Origin: Quillaja saponaria
Lineage: Eukaryota > Streptophyta > Magnoliopsida > Fabales > Quillajaceae
NCBI GenBank assembly: GCA_029379385.1
Contig: CM055605.1
Span: forward strand, 12,435,001-12,499,000
Length of the DNA: 64,000 bases
Direction: 5' to 3'
Shown here: in pieces, positions 34,527 to 45,647 of the stretch
Numbering within the stretch: position 1 is the stretch's first letter
Layout of the letters: each line of letters opens with the position of its first letter
Notes under the pieces: generated by a model
What the model was told of the DNA's origin: nothing
Database searches by the model: none
What the model saw: the letters and a program-made list of their open reading frames with translations, nothing else
Program-made: the position numbers and the translations under genes

Positions 34527-34990
34527 GGTTAGTTCCTACTATAATCAAGGCTTAGTGGTCCTAAAATCAATGATTAGTAGCTATAATGTGTAAGAAATAT
34601 ATGCATTCATGCTTTATCCATGTAACCACTTATGTTAGTGTGTTGTTAAGCAAGATATGCCTAGGCAATAGGGATATTACTACCAAGAGAATGCTTATAT
34701 AAAGGTACAACTTATGCTTTATTAGAACATTGGAAGCAAAAGTGAGCAAAAGGCAAGAGAGTGAAGGCCTTGTGTGGTTGTAATTCTAGTTGTATTCCTA
34801 AGATAATTCCAAAAAGGAATTGTGTTAAACCTTATAGCACTTTGAGCATGAGTTATTTTTAAGAGTAATAAAAGGTTACGTAATTTCCCGTAAACAGTGT
34901 GTGCTACTGTGTGGGTTTAAAACACTTATGTATAAGTGTGTGCTGCTCAAGTTTATTATGTTGTTCAAATTTAATACCACTGTGGAAGAG
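34527..34990 (+). mobile_element. 3' LTR fragment of the gypsy element
   Basis: Matches 30910-31012 (CTACTATAAT, TTAGTGGTCCTAAAATCAA, GAAATATATGCAT) and the minus strand of 16255-16640 (GTTGTTAAGCAA, CTAGGCAATAGGGAT, GAGTGAAGGCC, GTAATAAAAGGTTACG). The stretch TATATAAAG near 34695 could be a promoter element and AATAAA-like sequence a polyadenylation signal, as expected in an LTR; this is inference. Confidence 0.65.
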
Positions 34991-35716
34991 AAGGTTGAGG
35001 CTTAATAATGGAGTTTTTCAAGTGGCCGGTCATTGGGTTGTTGAAAGAAGAAAATAACCTCTGCTAAGAATGCCTCATGATAGTAAGCATGAAAGGAGGA
35101 GAAGGATGGCAAGGAGGAAGAATTGGGAGGGGATGCGTAGTATATATATATTTTAATTTAATCGAATTAGTTTTCATATTACTTACTACTTAAATTTTTA
35201 ATAACTACTAATGTATTTTAATTAAATTTTTTGCACTTGAATAATTAATGTTAAATATCTTTGTCTTTCTATATTTAAGTTTCTCTTAATTAATATTATG
35301 TTTATCAAGTTTAACCAAACAAAGAAAAAAAAGGAAGCTTTCAAAAATAAATAAAAATCTAGAAAACTTGAAATACAATCAGCGACAACAAATCGAAAAA
35401 TATAAGAACAATAACATCAGACATTTTGCGATTGAAATAGCTCACTAATAGGAGATAACTATTCTTGACAACCATCTGCAACATTAATTTGTTATCTCTG
35501 AGAGAAGGTTGTCACTAAAGATTTTACATGATGTTATTGGAGATAAGCTTAACGACATGCATGTTGTTTTGGTAACATGCATGTTGATAGACTTGAGGTA
35601 ACTTTCTTGATTCTTCCTTGTATATGTATGGTTTCCTGATTGACTCGTGCATACAATTGCTTACTCATTACTTGTTATAATGTGAAACTAATTCATATCT
35701 ACTACGAGTCAAATAC
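34991..35716. other. Intergenic sequence, no gene seen
   Basis: AT-rich, without ORF over 60 codons. A purine-rich stretch at 35085-35145 (GGAGGAGAAGGATGGCAAGG) has no evident function. Confidence 0.35.
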
Positions 35717-36252
35717 TTAATACAATGGCTAAAATGTCAAGAGACCTTCCAACTTTAGGTCTCTTTTTAAAAGACCCCTTAATTTAAATTGGTTTAATCA
35801 TATTCTTTGAACTACTAAAACTATCCACTTCAATACAACCTGTCTATATCTCTATTCAAATAGATAACGGGAGACATTTTTTTAAAGCAAAAAATTTGCA
35901 AATAAGAAGACCAGAATTGGATTGTCTTCCTCTCCATATTAACACAATCATTTCTCATAATCTTTTTCTGTCTCTCCCATCTTCTTCTCCTACTCTCTTG
36001 TGGCAAGATTGTTGAACTTATGCATGGTTGTTTTGCAAGAACAACCCATTTTAAATCGATCATTCCCCCACTCTCCTTCATCACAAATCGCGTACGCATT
36101 CTTTTTCTCTTCTCTCCAATGTCACCAAACCCGTCAAAGAAGAGATATAGAAGCATAAAGTCCACTACTTCAAACATATTCCTTGGGAGGAAAAAGTTAA
36201 AGGAATGGAATTCATGAATCACTAGGAAAAAAAAAAAAATTCTTAATATATC

Positions 36253-36714
36253 TGTTATTAATTATACAGGATCTCATTCATGAATTTAGAACACATGAAT
36301 AATATGGTTTGCGTACCTGATTCACTATAATAGTAAATATGTGGAATCTCAAATAAGCATGTTTCAGTAAATGCTCACACAGCCAGATCTTCATCTCCGT
36401 ACTCTCTCTATTTAGTGGCAGCTCTCAATGAAGCAAGATACATATGTTGAGAGAGTAGAGGAGACTTAGCTACTTATTATCAGATAAAACTCTAAGAGTC
36501 CTCCTATTAAAGACTCATAAAGTTACTCAGCTTTCACTTACTACTAATCCACATCTAATCAAATAAGAAGTGTGCTTAAGCCATATCCTAAATGATCATA
36601 TAAACCATATGAGCTTTTACCAATGTGTTTCAAGTGGATCAAACTTTAAGCCCGTTTCATTATTAAAAATTAAATCATATAATTAATGACTGCCCACATA
36701 TAGAATTTCTAACA
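36253..36714 (-). repeat. 3' LTR of the copia element
   Basis: 462 bp, starting TGTTATTAATTATACAGGAT and ending ATTTCTAACA on the plus strand. It aligns over its full length with 40899-41360, with scattered substitutions, so the insertion is not recent. Confidence 0.93.
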
Positions 36715-36735
36715 TTCTCTTACTTGGGCAACATT
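36715..36735 (-). other. Polypurine tract of the copia element
   Basis: On the minus strand the sequence CCCAAGTAAGAGAA directly abuts the 3' LTR. It matches the usual plus-strand priming site position and the CAAGT-GGAGA style of copia elements. Confidence 0.7.
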
Positions 36736-37284
36736 CATTGTAGTTTTAAAATTTTAAAATTTTAAAAAATATATTTTTAGAAAATGACTCTAATGCAAGG
36801 TATAACTTTTATGTGGCCATAATTTTAAAAGAAGAACTTTGGTCCTGAGACGCACTTCAAACAATCCAGTCCAATTAAATTATTAACATCGAATTATGGT
36901 AATTATTGTGCTACTTAAACTACACAAAACCAATCCATGGTTGGAAATGCTAATAACCTAATTTGCAATAGATCTAGATGTGGTAGTGTAACAAGAAAAT
37001 AATATCCAAATGTGATCAACATATGCTATTTTCATTGTTAGTCCTCCAGGTAATTTCATTAAAACTAGATGCTTTCAAAAGCAACAGAAATCACTTAAGC
37101 TTAATTTTAAGCTTGTATGTCTCAACAACCATATCAAGATATCCAATTAGTGTTATTTGAGATATACCTCCAAATTAACAAAATCGTCACACTTAAGACA
37201 AACACAAAGTCTTAAGATTTTAATACAATGACATGTCATATATAAATAACCATATATGGATATACAATATCAATCATATCATAA
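36736..37284 (-). other. Remnant between integrase and PPT in the copia element
   Basis: No RT or RNase H motif (such as YVDD) is visible in any frame. The sequence is AT-rich and may be the scar of the internal deletion plus the original 3' untranslated region. Confidence 0.5.
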
Positions 37285-39446
37285 TAAAAGGTGTATCCTT
37301 TAAAGTGATTTAGATAACCAATAAAGTAACAGCGAGTAGATCTAGGGTTAGTTTTCTTCTCATTTGGGTTATAGATTCTCACTTCAGCTGAACATTCCCA
37401 AACACGAAATAATTTAAGCTAGGCTTCCTCCCAGTCCATAACTCAAAAGGTGTTTTAGGCACCGCTTTAATGGGAACCCTATTAAGGATGTACAAAGCAA
37501 TTTTAATGGCTTCCCCCAAAAAATATTCAAGTAAGTTTAACCTGCTCATCATACTCCTCATCATGTCTTTAAGGGTGCTATTATGCCTTTCAGCCACACC
37601 ATTTTGTTTAGGGCTACTAGGTATGGTATATTAGGCAACAATCCCACACTCTTGTAAGTATTTGGCAAATGGTCCCATATGTTGTCCATCAACTCCATGT
37701 TTTCCATAACACTTACCCCCGCGGTTAGATCTCACAATCTTAATAACTTTCCCTAATTGTTTTTCAACTTCAGTTTTGAAAATTATAAATTTATCAAGAG
37801 AATCAGATTTTTCTTTAAACAAGTATAGAAAACCAAAATGGAAAAAGTCATCAATGAATGTAATGAAATAACAATTTTACATAAAGTGGTGGAATAGGGT
37901 CCACTAATGTCAGTGTGAATAATCTCTAAGAGTTATGAACTACAAGTTAACCCCTTTTTCTTTGTCTTTGTCAATTTACCTCTAATACAATCAACACAAG
38001 TTTCTAAATCATTAAAATCAAGTGATGGTAGGATACCATCCTTAATGAGTCTTTCAACTTTTTCCTTTGATATGTGACCCAGATGCTTATGCCAAAACAT
38101 TGAGGATTTCTCTTTAATTAAAGATATTTTGAAAACAATTTTTTTAGTATTTAAGGAGGAATTAACATTTGAGGGTGCTAAAATCATTATGTATAAACCA
38201 TTGGACAAAACACACCCTCCAAGAATTTCAAAATTTAAAAGCAACTGAATTTTTGAATTACCAAAATTAAAGGAATAACCAATTTTGTCCAATAAAGAAA
38301 CTGAAATCAAATTCTGCCTAAAAGAAGGTACATAAAAAGTGTTTTTCAAAACAAGTTCAAAACCACTTTCTAAAACTAAAGAGACGATTCCTACGGACTC
38401 GACTTCAACCTCGACATCATTCCCAACTCTAAGCTTTACCTCTAAATCACTTGGCTTCCTTTTGTCTTTGAACCCCTGCAAGGTACAAGTAACATGAATA
38501 GTTGCACCATTGTCAAGCCACCAAGAATTTGATAAGACATTAATTAAAATGGATTCAAAACAAACGAAAGCTAGTAAGTTACCTTCTTGTTTATTTTTCT
38601 TTTCTAACAGGATTTTAATTTAAAACAGTCTGTTTTCACATGACCTCTCTTTTTACAAAAGAAACATGTAATGTCCTTTTTAATGGCAGCCTTAGGACCA
38701 CCTACAACTGGTTTCTGACCAGTACCATGCTCTTTCGCATCTTGAGTTTTCTTATGATTAGTAGATTTAGACTTACCCTGACCACCTTTGGCAGAACCAA
38801 GTTTGGAATGGGAAACAAAAAATACGATTTCACTCTTTTCTTTCTTAAGCTTATCCTCCTTAGGCACACACTTGGAAATAAGGTCATTAATGGTCCAGGA
38901 TTTATTTTGGGTGTTATAAACAGTTTTAATTTGGGAGAGATCAGGTGGTCAGGAATTAAGAGAATGGTGAACCACAAAAATATCAGGGATTGGTATTTCT
39001 TTGTTTTTAAGCTTGGTTTGTACATGAACCATTTTGAGAATAAATTCTCAAACCCTAATTCCATTTTCATATCTCATACTCGCTAGATCATTTATTAGCT
39101 TTCTAGTCTCAGCATTATCAGATACCTTGTACCTATCCCTCACAACTTTCATGAAGTCTTTGGCGTTTTGAGTTTCAGGCAACCCACTCAAAAAGTGTTC
39201 ATAGATTGATCTTTTCATGTAGATCAAGCTCAATCTATTTGATCTCTCCCATTTCTCAAAAGCCTATTTCTGAGCTATAGAGCTAGCGTCAGAAAGATCA
39301 GCAAGTTTCTTACTATGCAACGCTAAATCAATATCCATAATTCCTATGGCAAATTCAACATCTTGCTTCCATTTCATAAAGTTGGAACCATTCAACAATT
39401 TAATAGTAGCACTATTGTTGCTAACAACTAGGAAGACTGATTCAAT
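37285..39446 (-). pseudogene. Copia gag-protease-integrase polyprotein, decayed
   Basis: Read downward from 39446: gag (IKLLNGSNFMKWKQD, SIYEHFLSGLPETQNAKDFM), a stop, the zinc knuckle CFFCKKRGHVKTDC (about 38640), a protease site WWLDNGATIHVT (38510 area) where the usual DSG is DNG, LKNTFYVPSFRQNLISVSLL, the integrase HHCC finger (HKHLGH ... CVDC, 38080-37970), IVRSNRGGKCYGKHG (37720), MAERHNSTLKDMMRSMMSRL and NRVPIKAVPKTPFELWTGRK (37597-37430), then the integrase C-terminus after a frameshift (NPNEKK, CYFIGY). Ancestral ATG appears as ATT. Multiple stops and shifts make it non-functional. Confidence 0.88.
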
Positions 39447-40883
39447 AACAAATAATACAACATGTCAACAAATTGAGTAATTAATAATCAAGAATAAAAA
39501 ATTTATTTTCCATGAATCAAAAGTGCATCATTACAAACTCCCCTTTGAGCAGAGAATGTAACATACTATTAGGATCTTATGATCAACAAATGAAACTAAA
39601 ATTAGAGCATCCTAACTTTCAAAAAGTATACCCCCTTTGGGCAGATAAACTTTCTAGGCCGATATACCCTAAACCATATGTTTCATATATTTTTCAAAAT
39701 TAAAGTACATAATGACCCCCCTTTGGACAGGAAATTATATACAATAATTTCAGAAACATCATGTACTATAACTTTCAAAAATCTCACAAATCTATATAGA
39801 TAGACCACTTTGGTGGTAACCATCTACATAAATCCATGAGCTTTTCTCAAGCTAGGAAAATATAATTACTCATAATTTATTCTTTCAAACCGAAATTCAT
39901 TTTAAAAGTATCTCATAGGATAATTAAACACATATTGCAACTTTGAAAAATTTAATCAAACTAGAAGCATTCTAACCAGCACATGTTATAAAAACATGAG
40001 AGTATAAAACTATTTAGCTTTCACTAGGAAGAGTATCTAATGTTAATAGTTTTAGAACATATAAAATATGAAAATTAAACAGTTCTCAATAATTATATAT
40101 ATATGCAACCATATTAGTTTGAAACATAAAAAAATATCATTAACCAAACCAATAAATCATGCACATAATATCCCAAATTTAACCATACCATAAAATTTTA
40201 AAATTCAGAAAATTAATTTGGTAAAAACTTTGGGGGCAGTGGATGGGCAGAAGGTAGCGCGTGGGGAAAATTTTTACTGGCTGGCTGCCCCCTCTTCTTT
40301 CTCCAACCAGGTCTGTTTGATTGCCCCCTCTTCTTTCCCCGCTTTCTTAAAAGCTTCAATTTTTTGGCTAAATTTATCCAAAAACAATAATTTTTCACAG
40401 GGATTTAAGTATTCTAACAAAATCCCAAAGATAATTTTAATTTTAATCGATTAACAAAGTTTAATAATTTGAATTAAAGAACTACCATGGACATGAAAAC
40501 AATTCTTCCTTGAATTCGTAGTAACTGTGTTAATTAATTCAATTAAATGGTTCCTAATTCTTTAATAAGACATTAGAAACAAAACCCATTGATCTAATTA
40601 GATCAAAACAATATGAAATTTTAGTTTTCAAATCAAAAACTTAATTTCGATTTTAAATCAACCTGAATTTTAAAATTCATATTTCTCAACTTATAGTTGA
40701 TGAAATCATACAAATAATATATCATATTAAAAATATAAACGAGACCTTTAAAAGCCCTAATAAATTGGGCTCAATTTCATTCATATAAGAGTTCGATTTT
40801 GACTTTAAAGAAACTGACTTATATGAACCCCATAATTTTATGTTAAATAAATAAATATTAGGGTTCTAAATTCATATAAATTA
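39447..40883 (-). other. Leader region of the copia element
   Basis: About 1.4 kb of non-coding sequence between PBS and gag. On the plus strand it carries three spaced repeats of CCCCTTTG(G/A)(A/G)CAGA-type sequence at about 39540, 39628 and 39716, roughly 88 bp apart. Two small ORFs near 40220-40450 are in low-complexity sequence and are not convincing. Confidence 0.5.
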
Positions 40884-40896
40884 GGCTCTGATACTA
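40884..40896 (-). other. Primer-binding site of the copia element
   Basis: Minus strand TAGTATCAGAGCC, two bases inside the 5' LTR, differs at one position from TGGTATCAGAGCC, the site complementary to plant initiator methionine tRNA. Confidence 0.85.
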
Positions 40897-40898
40897 CA

Positions 40899-41360
40899 TG
40901 TTATTAATTATACAGGATTTCATACATAAATTTAGAACACGTGAATAATAAGGTTTGCGTACCTGATTGACCCATAGTAGCGGATATGTGAAATCTCAAA
41001 TAAGCATGCTTCAGTAAATGCTCACACAACCAGGTCTTCCTTTCCATACTCTCTGTATTTAGTGGCAGCTCTCAATGGGGCAATATATGCTTGTTGAGAG
41101 AGGAGAGGGGACATAACTATTTGTTATCATATAAAATCTAAGAGTCCTCCCATTAAAAACTCTTAAAGTCACTCAGCTTACACTTACTGTCAATCCACAT
41201 TTAATTAGGTAAAAAGTGTGCTTGAACCTTATCCTAAATGATCACATAAACATATGAGCTTTTACCAGCATGTTTCAAGTAAACCAAACTTTAAGCTCCG
41301 TTTCATTATTAAAAACAAAATCATACAATTAATGACAGCCCACATATTAAATTTCTAACA
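40899..41360 (-). repeat. 5' LTR of the copia element
   Basis: 462 bp, the same length as the other LTR, with TG...CA-type ends (TGTTA/TAACA) and the second ATATC target duplication immediately outside. Base differences from the 3' LTR are scattered along its length. Confidence 0.93.
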
Positions 41361-42238
41361 ATATCAAGTATAGCTTTTCCCACAAATGGTGGGTATCTTC
41401 GATATGTAAGTCAAGATTTTGCACACAAAAATCCCAAACCCCTCTTTCTGCAGCTTTTGAAAAAAAATTCAAAAGTGTAATGAATCAAGAACAAGATTTT
41501 CTAGTATTAATTTAAGAAAAGGGAATGAAACCAGCACCGGGTGCCAAAGTTTTGTTTGGTGTTATTAAGTGAATGATGATTGTGAAAGATTTTTAGGTGG
41601 ATGGAAAGGAAGGGTCAGAGCTCTTTGTTGAAGCTGTAATGGCGAAGCATGCTTTCCTTTGTAATTTTTCATCCTCTCTGGATCAATATTGCTCACTATC
41701 TCTCTCTAAAAATAAGCACTTTGTGAGTGTTTGGAAAAAAAAGTGTTGTGGAAGCTGTAACCTTTTTAATGAAGAAGATGATGAAAAAGCCATTTGCAAA
41801 AAAAAATTAATGAAAAGGTTTCAAATATTTTTTTTTTTTTGGAGAAATCCTTATTTGATTGGAAATTTGGTATGGACCTCTTTGGCTTTGGAAAGTAGGT
41901 AGGTATTGAAGTTCTTTTACTACGTTCTTACTGTGCTTCAATGAGCGAGCTCATTTTTAGCTGTAAGATAGAAAAACTGAGAAATCTAGCATCGTCGTAA
42001 GAGAAGGAGGAGCGACTCTTTCCTCTGCAAATGGTTTTCTTTCTTTTTCATTTTTCTTTTCGTCTTTTTGTGTGTCTCCCACTATCTATTTCAAGGGAGA
42101 TAGACAGATTGTATTGAATTGGATAATTTTAGTAGTTCAAGTAGTCAGATTAAATCAATTTAAAATTGATGGGATCTATTAAAAAAGAGACCCAAAATTG
42201 AAGGGGTGTCTTAACATTTTTGTCTAATACAATTGGTT

Positions 42239-43813
42239 ATGTACCCTTCCTAACGTTTTTATGAACTCTTTCAGGTATAATTATCATTTTTTTTTTATAG
42301 AATATAATTATCATATTTAAAAAAATAATATAATTGAAACTTGAAGATTAAGAGAATATGATATTGTCACATCATTAATGTATCTATAGAATATTTTGAG
42401 AGAACATAATATTGTCACATCATTCAGTAATTCTCTATAATCTCTCTTAAATTATATTATTATTTTTGTCAAATAATCCAATAATTCTCTCACATCACTT
42501 CTAAGCTAATTTTGTAAATATAAGTTTCTACTTTTTCAATCTAATTCCTATTATATTTTCTCTTCTCTTTACTTCGTTTCAAAATTTTTCATATTTCTCT
42601 GCAATCTTTCTCATCTTCGCAATTTTGTTTGATATTTTTTAAAATAAAAAATTCTTAATTTATTCTCACTCTTTATACATTACAAACAATAATATATCTT
42701 ATAAGAACATGGACAACCTAATTTGATTTGTATCTATTATAAACAAAATGACTTAACATCAAGAAAAAGAAAATATCAAAAAATTATTATAATGACCTAA
42801 TTTGATGCATCAACAATGAACCCATTAATATGTTGACATATATAATCTAGTCACATCACCCATTAATTCTCTTACATATCTTTAATTATATTATTTTATC
42901 ACATTACCTACTAATTCTCTCACATCTCTCTTAAATTAATTATGTAAAATATATGTTTCTACATTTTCAATATAATTTATATATATTTTTTTCTCTCATC
43001 TTTGTCCTGTCTTTTCATACTTACAAAATACTTAAAAGAGTTTTTTCTATTTATCTTCAATCTTTCTCATCTTTACAGTTTTGTTTGAGACTTTTAAAAT
43101 ATATTTTGTTAAACAAAAAAAATCTTAATTTACTTGTGCTCTCTATAGATTACAAACACATACTAATTTTTTGAATGATTTTTCACTACTTATTTGAGTT
43201 TATCAATTATAAAAAGAAAAAAGAAAAATAAAAGGACAAAATATGTTTAAATCAGGTCAACAAGTAGTATTGACTATTGACGCTAAATTGTAAATTATTA
43301 TTTTTTATTTAAATAGAAAAGATATATACATAGTACATATTTAAAATTAAAATTAACAATCCATGTAATAAAATAGTTCTTTAACAATTAAAAATTTATA
43401 GTGTATTATAATATTGTTAGCAAAATAAAATGTTGACACAATAACATATAGTAAAATAAGCAGACATAGTCAATTAATAATTTAATATCACATTAGTTTA
43501 ATCTTTCCTTTTAATCTAATACATTTAAATAATAATAATAAATATAAATTCATAATATCGCATAATAAGTCTCATAAAATAAAGTTAATTAATTAATTTA
43601 TAAATCACACAAATACAAATAAATCTAATATAATTTATAACCACAACATAATTAAGTTGGAAATAAGGCATATCGAAAATTGAAAATTCACAATCTCATA
43701 ATATTTCTGCCAAAGTAAAATTTCAACAAAACCTATCACCAGCAATTCCAACAACGGCGATTTTGACCAAATTATCTTAACTCTGAATCCCCTTATTTAT
43801 CGATTCTGTTAAC
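42239..43813. other. AT-rich intergenic sequence 3' of the PLAT gene, no gene seen
   Basis: Phrases such as ATATTGTCACATCATT and TCTCTTAAATTATATTAT recur at 42363/42411 and 42420/42880, and TTCAAT-(C/A)TAATT-TATTATAT at 42535/42965, so part of this is diverged local duplication. The 73-codon ORF at 42953 is hydrophobic low-complexity sequence. Confidence 0.4.
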
Positions 43814-44625
43814 TCAAGCTGAAGCAGACGATGTTTTGGGTTTCCCCACAACCAATCTCCCGAGGTTCCAGTGCTCCGCCGCCGGATTATTTCCCATATC
43901 TGCGCACCCTTCAATGACAGCTGTAAGCTTATAAGGTGGAGCATCATTTGCAAGCCACCTGATCAACGTAGAAGATGGTCTGCGAGCAGTACTTGTGGGG
44001 CCCAGTGGACGTCACCTCAATGTAATCGCAAAACCAGCCATGGTGAGCTCCGGAACCGTCGGATGTCAAGTTGACTCGGCAGATGGGTGACTCTATACAT
44101 GGGCCCCGCACACTAAACACGTCGAGGTTGCCACGTTCATAGTAATCGTATCTGGGACCCATTAGCCCCCATTCGCTCGAGGTCCGGGATCCACACCGAC
44201 TTACCCGATGGGTCACCAAGTTTCAACCCGATCTTGGAGTCGGTTCCGGCCTTGATGGTGGATCCTGTCTTCACGTAGAGGGTGTAGACGCAGTCCTTCT
44301 AATATTATGCATATGATATTAAAAAAATAATAATAATAATTGAAGATCAATTAGGAAACAACATAATCATTTAAATTGTTATATAAATTAAAAAAAATTT
44401 GTGTTATTTGGAGATCTATTTTCTAATTGATGTGGATCTGCGTATGGCTTATTTATAATGGTGATGATGGATGATGATGATGACATTGCATGACATGTGA
44501 TGATGATGAATAAGATGAGAAATAATGGATGTGATCAAGAGTAGTTTACTTACATTACTGAAGTCTCCGGCAGCTGCAGAGAGGAAGTGAGCGAGAATGA
44601 GAATTGTGAAGGCGATATTCTTCAT
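43814..44625 (-). pseudogene. PLAT/LH2-domain secretory protein gene, two exons, two single-base frameshifts
   Basis: Exon 1 (44625-44554) encodes a signal peptide, MKNIAFTILILAHFLSAAAG, and ends AAT/GTAAGT; exon 2 (44298-43814) follows in phase. The mature part reads KDCVYTLYVKTGSTIKAGTD, SKIGLKLGDPSGKSVWIPDL, WGLMGPRYDYYERGNLDVFS, GPC, then CRVNLTSDGSGAHHGWFCDY and IEVTSTGPHKYCSQTIFYVD, WLANDAPPYKLTAVIEGCAD and a C-terminus with AAEHWNLGRLVVGKP. This is the plant PLAT1/ATS3 type: a beta-sandwich lipid/protein-binding domain in a small secreted or ER protein linked to abiotic stress. Length, about 184 residues, is normal. One extra base near 44180 (CTCGAGCG) and one near 43961 (CAGGTGG) break the frame; all else, including splice sites, is intact. 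It is either a young pseudogene or a gene with two assembly errors. Confidence 0.85.
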
Positions 44626-44704
44626 CTTTTTCTTTTTTCTCTCTCTATCTTCAGTTTTGGGACTTTGTTTCCGTTTGATGCAGATTTGCAAGATGGGCAG
44701 TGCA

Positions 44705-44730
44705 CCTTGACACACATATATACATGTAGA
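44705..44730 (-). promoter_or_regulatory. Candidate TATA box of the PLAT gene
   Basis: On the minus strand GTATATATGTGTG lies 90-100 bp upstream of the ATG at 44625, a usual distance for a plant TATA box with a short 5'UTR. Support is by position and sequence only. Confidence 0.4.
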
Positions 44731-44832
44731 GAGAGAGAAGAGATAGGAGGTAAGATTCATATTTATTAATAAATAAAGAAGCATATTTATTTTATTCTAT
44801 TCTTTCAAAAGTTATATACTTCATCACTGTTA

Positions 44833-45055
44833 AATTTTTTTTTTAAATTTTTTTTTTGACATAGATAATATTTTACATCAATTAATTACATTACAGTGAG
44901 GGCCTTCCAATTTAACTACCACACAAGGTGGAATAACTAACTCATAATTATATAAAAAATATTCACCACACATCAACAACAGATGAGAGATTCAAACCAA
45001 GATCTCGTGGTTCTAGCATCTCTGTCTTAACCAGTTGAGCTAAGACCTCATCGGC
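44833..45055 (-). mobile_element. tRNA-derived SINE
   Basis: On the minus strand the body starts GATGAGGTCTTAGCTCAACT, giving an A box (TAGCTCAACTGG) followed about 40 bp later by a B box (GGTTTGAATC), the internal RNA polymerase III promoter of a tRNA-like head. A tRNA-unrelated body of about 130 bp follows, ending GTCAAAAAAAAAA and an A-rich tail (44857-44831). The total of about 220 bp is usual for plant SINEs. It is not a functional tRNA because the acceptor stem and downstream half are missing. It sits about 210 bp upstream of the PLAT gene start, in the same orientation. Confidence 0.8.
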
Positions 45056-45582
45056 TGATTAACTATTAATTTAATTACGAGACATTAAATTTTAATTTAT
45101 AAAATTTTTAATCCATCAACCAGTTATTTTCAAAAATAGTTTTATCCTACTAATAATTTGCCTGTTTCTCAAAAGATATATATATTAGCCTCACCACACA
45201 CACGTATGTGTTTAGAAGCTTTTTATTTTATTTTATTTTATATTTTTCATGTAATTATATATCAGTTGTTTTAATTTTAAGTAATTGTTTGAAAAAGATA
45301 TTGTGAATGAATGTGTTTTTAATTAATTAATTTTTTAAATCTTTTAATTTGTTATAGATAGATGTGGTTTTATTTATTTTGAGTTAAAAAATAAAAAATA
45401 GATAAAAATTAAGAAGTTACTAAAATATATTTTTCAAATATACTAAATTGACAAAAATACCCTGTAACTTAAAAAAATAAGAAATTATAAATATAGGGTA
45501 TTATAGGAATTTTAAGTTTATGTTTAAAAGAATAGTTAAAGGTAGAGGACACCATAAGGGTGTTTTTGCTTTTAGAATAGTA

Positions 45583-45647
45583 TAGATAGATAGATAGATA
45601 GATATATATATATATATATATATTTATTTATTTATTTATTTATTTAA
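45583..45647. repeat. Compound microsatellite (GATA)n(TA)n(TTTA)n
   Basis: Three simple repeats adjoin: about five GATA units, about ten TA units, then about six TTTA units, ending at the ATGG near 45647. It is likely length-polymorphic. Confidence 0.9.

Larger units (their letters stand above)
36253..41360 (-). mobile_element. Ty1/copia LTR retrotransposon, both LTRs, lacking reverse transcriptase
   Basis: Bounded by two 462-bp LTRs (36253-36714 and 40899-41360) with TGTTA...TAACA ends and a perfect 5-bp target duplication ATATC at 36248-36252 and 41361-41365. Orientation is minus: PBS at 40884-40896, PPT just outside the 3' LTR at 36715-36735, and gag-PR-IN in between. The region between the integrase end (about 37285) and the PPT is only 550 bp, where RT and RNase H would need over 2 kb, so this copy has a large internal deletion and cannot move by itself. 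Confidence 0.95.
35717..42238. mobile_element. TIR element (Mutator-like?) hosting a copia insertion
   Basis: The left arm 35717-35875 is the reverse complement, with about 80% identity by eye, of the right arm 42066-42238. Shared blocks read, on the plus strand at the right end, TGTCTCCCA, TATCTATTT, ATAGACAG(A/G)TTGTATTGAA, TTTTAGTAGTTCAA, AAAGAGACC and TAATACAAT. The body minus the copia insertion is about 1.4 kb with no transposase. The arms contain a 130-codon minus-strand ORF (35830-36222) and a 101-codon plus ORF (41597-41902) with no recognised domain. The long TIRs suggest a non-autonomous MULE; no clean target duplication was found. Confidence 0.7.

Noticed and set aside
35830..36222. 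130-codon minus ORF as a host gene
   Set aside because: It lies in the arm and body of a TIR element, shows no domain and no intron or promoter signal; left as part of the element.
38640..39086. 148-codon plus ORF
   Set aside because: It is antisense to the copia gag and zinc knuckle and has no recognisable domain.
40213..40454. Overlapping ORFs of 61 and 78 codons
   Set aside because: They occur in the untranslated leader of the copia element in CT-rich low-complexity sequence.
45001..45055. tRNA gene on the minus strand
   Set aside because: A and B boxes are present but no acceptor stem or T-loop closure; an A-rich tail follows at 220 bp, so it is a SINE head.
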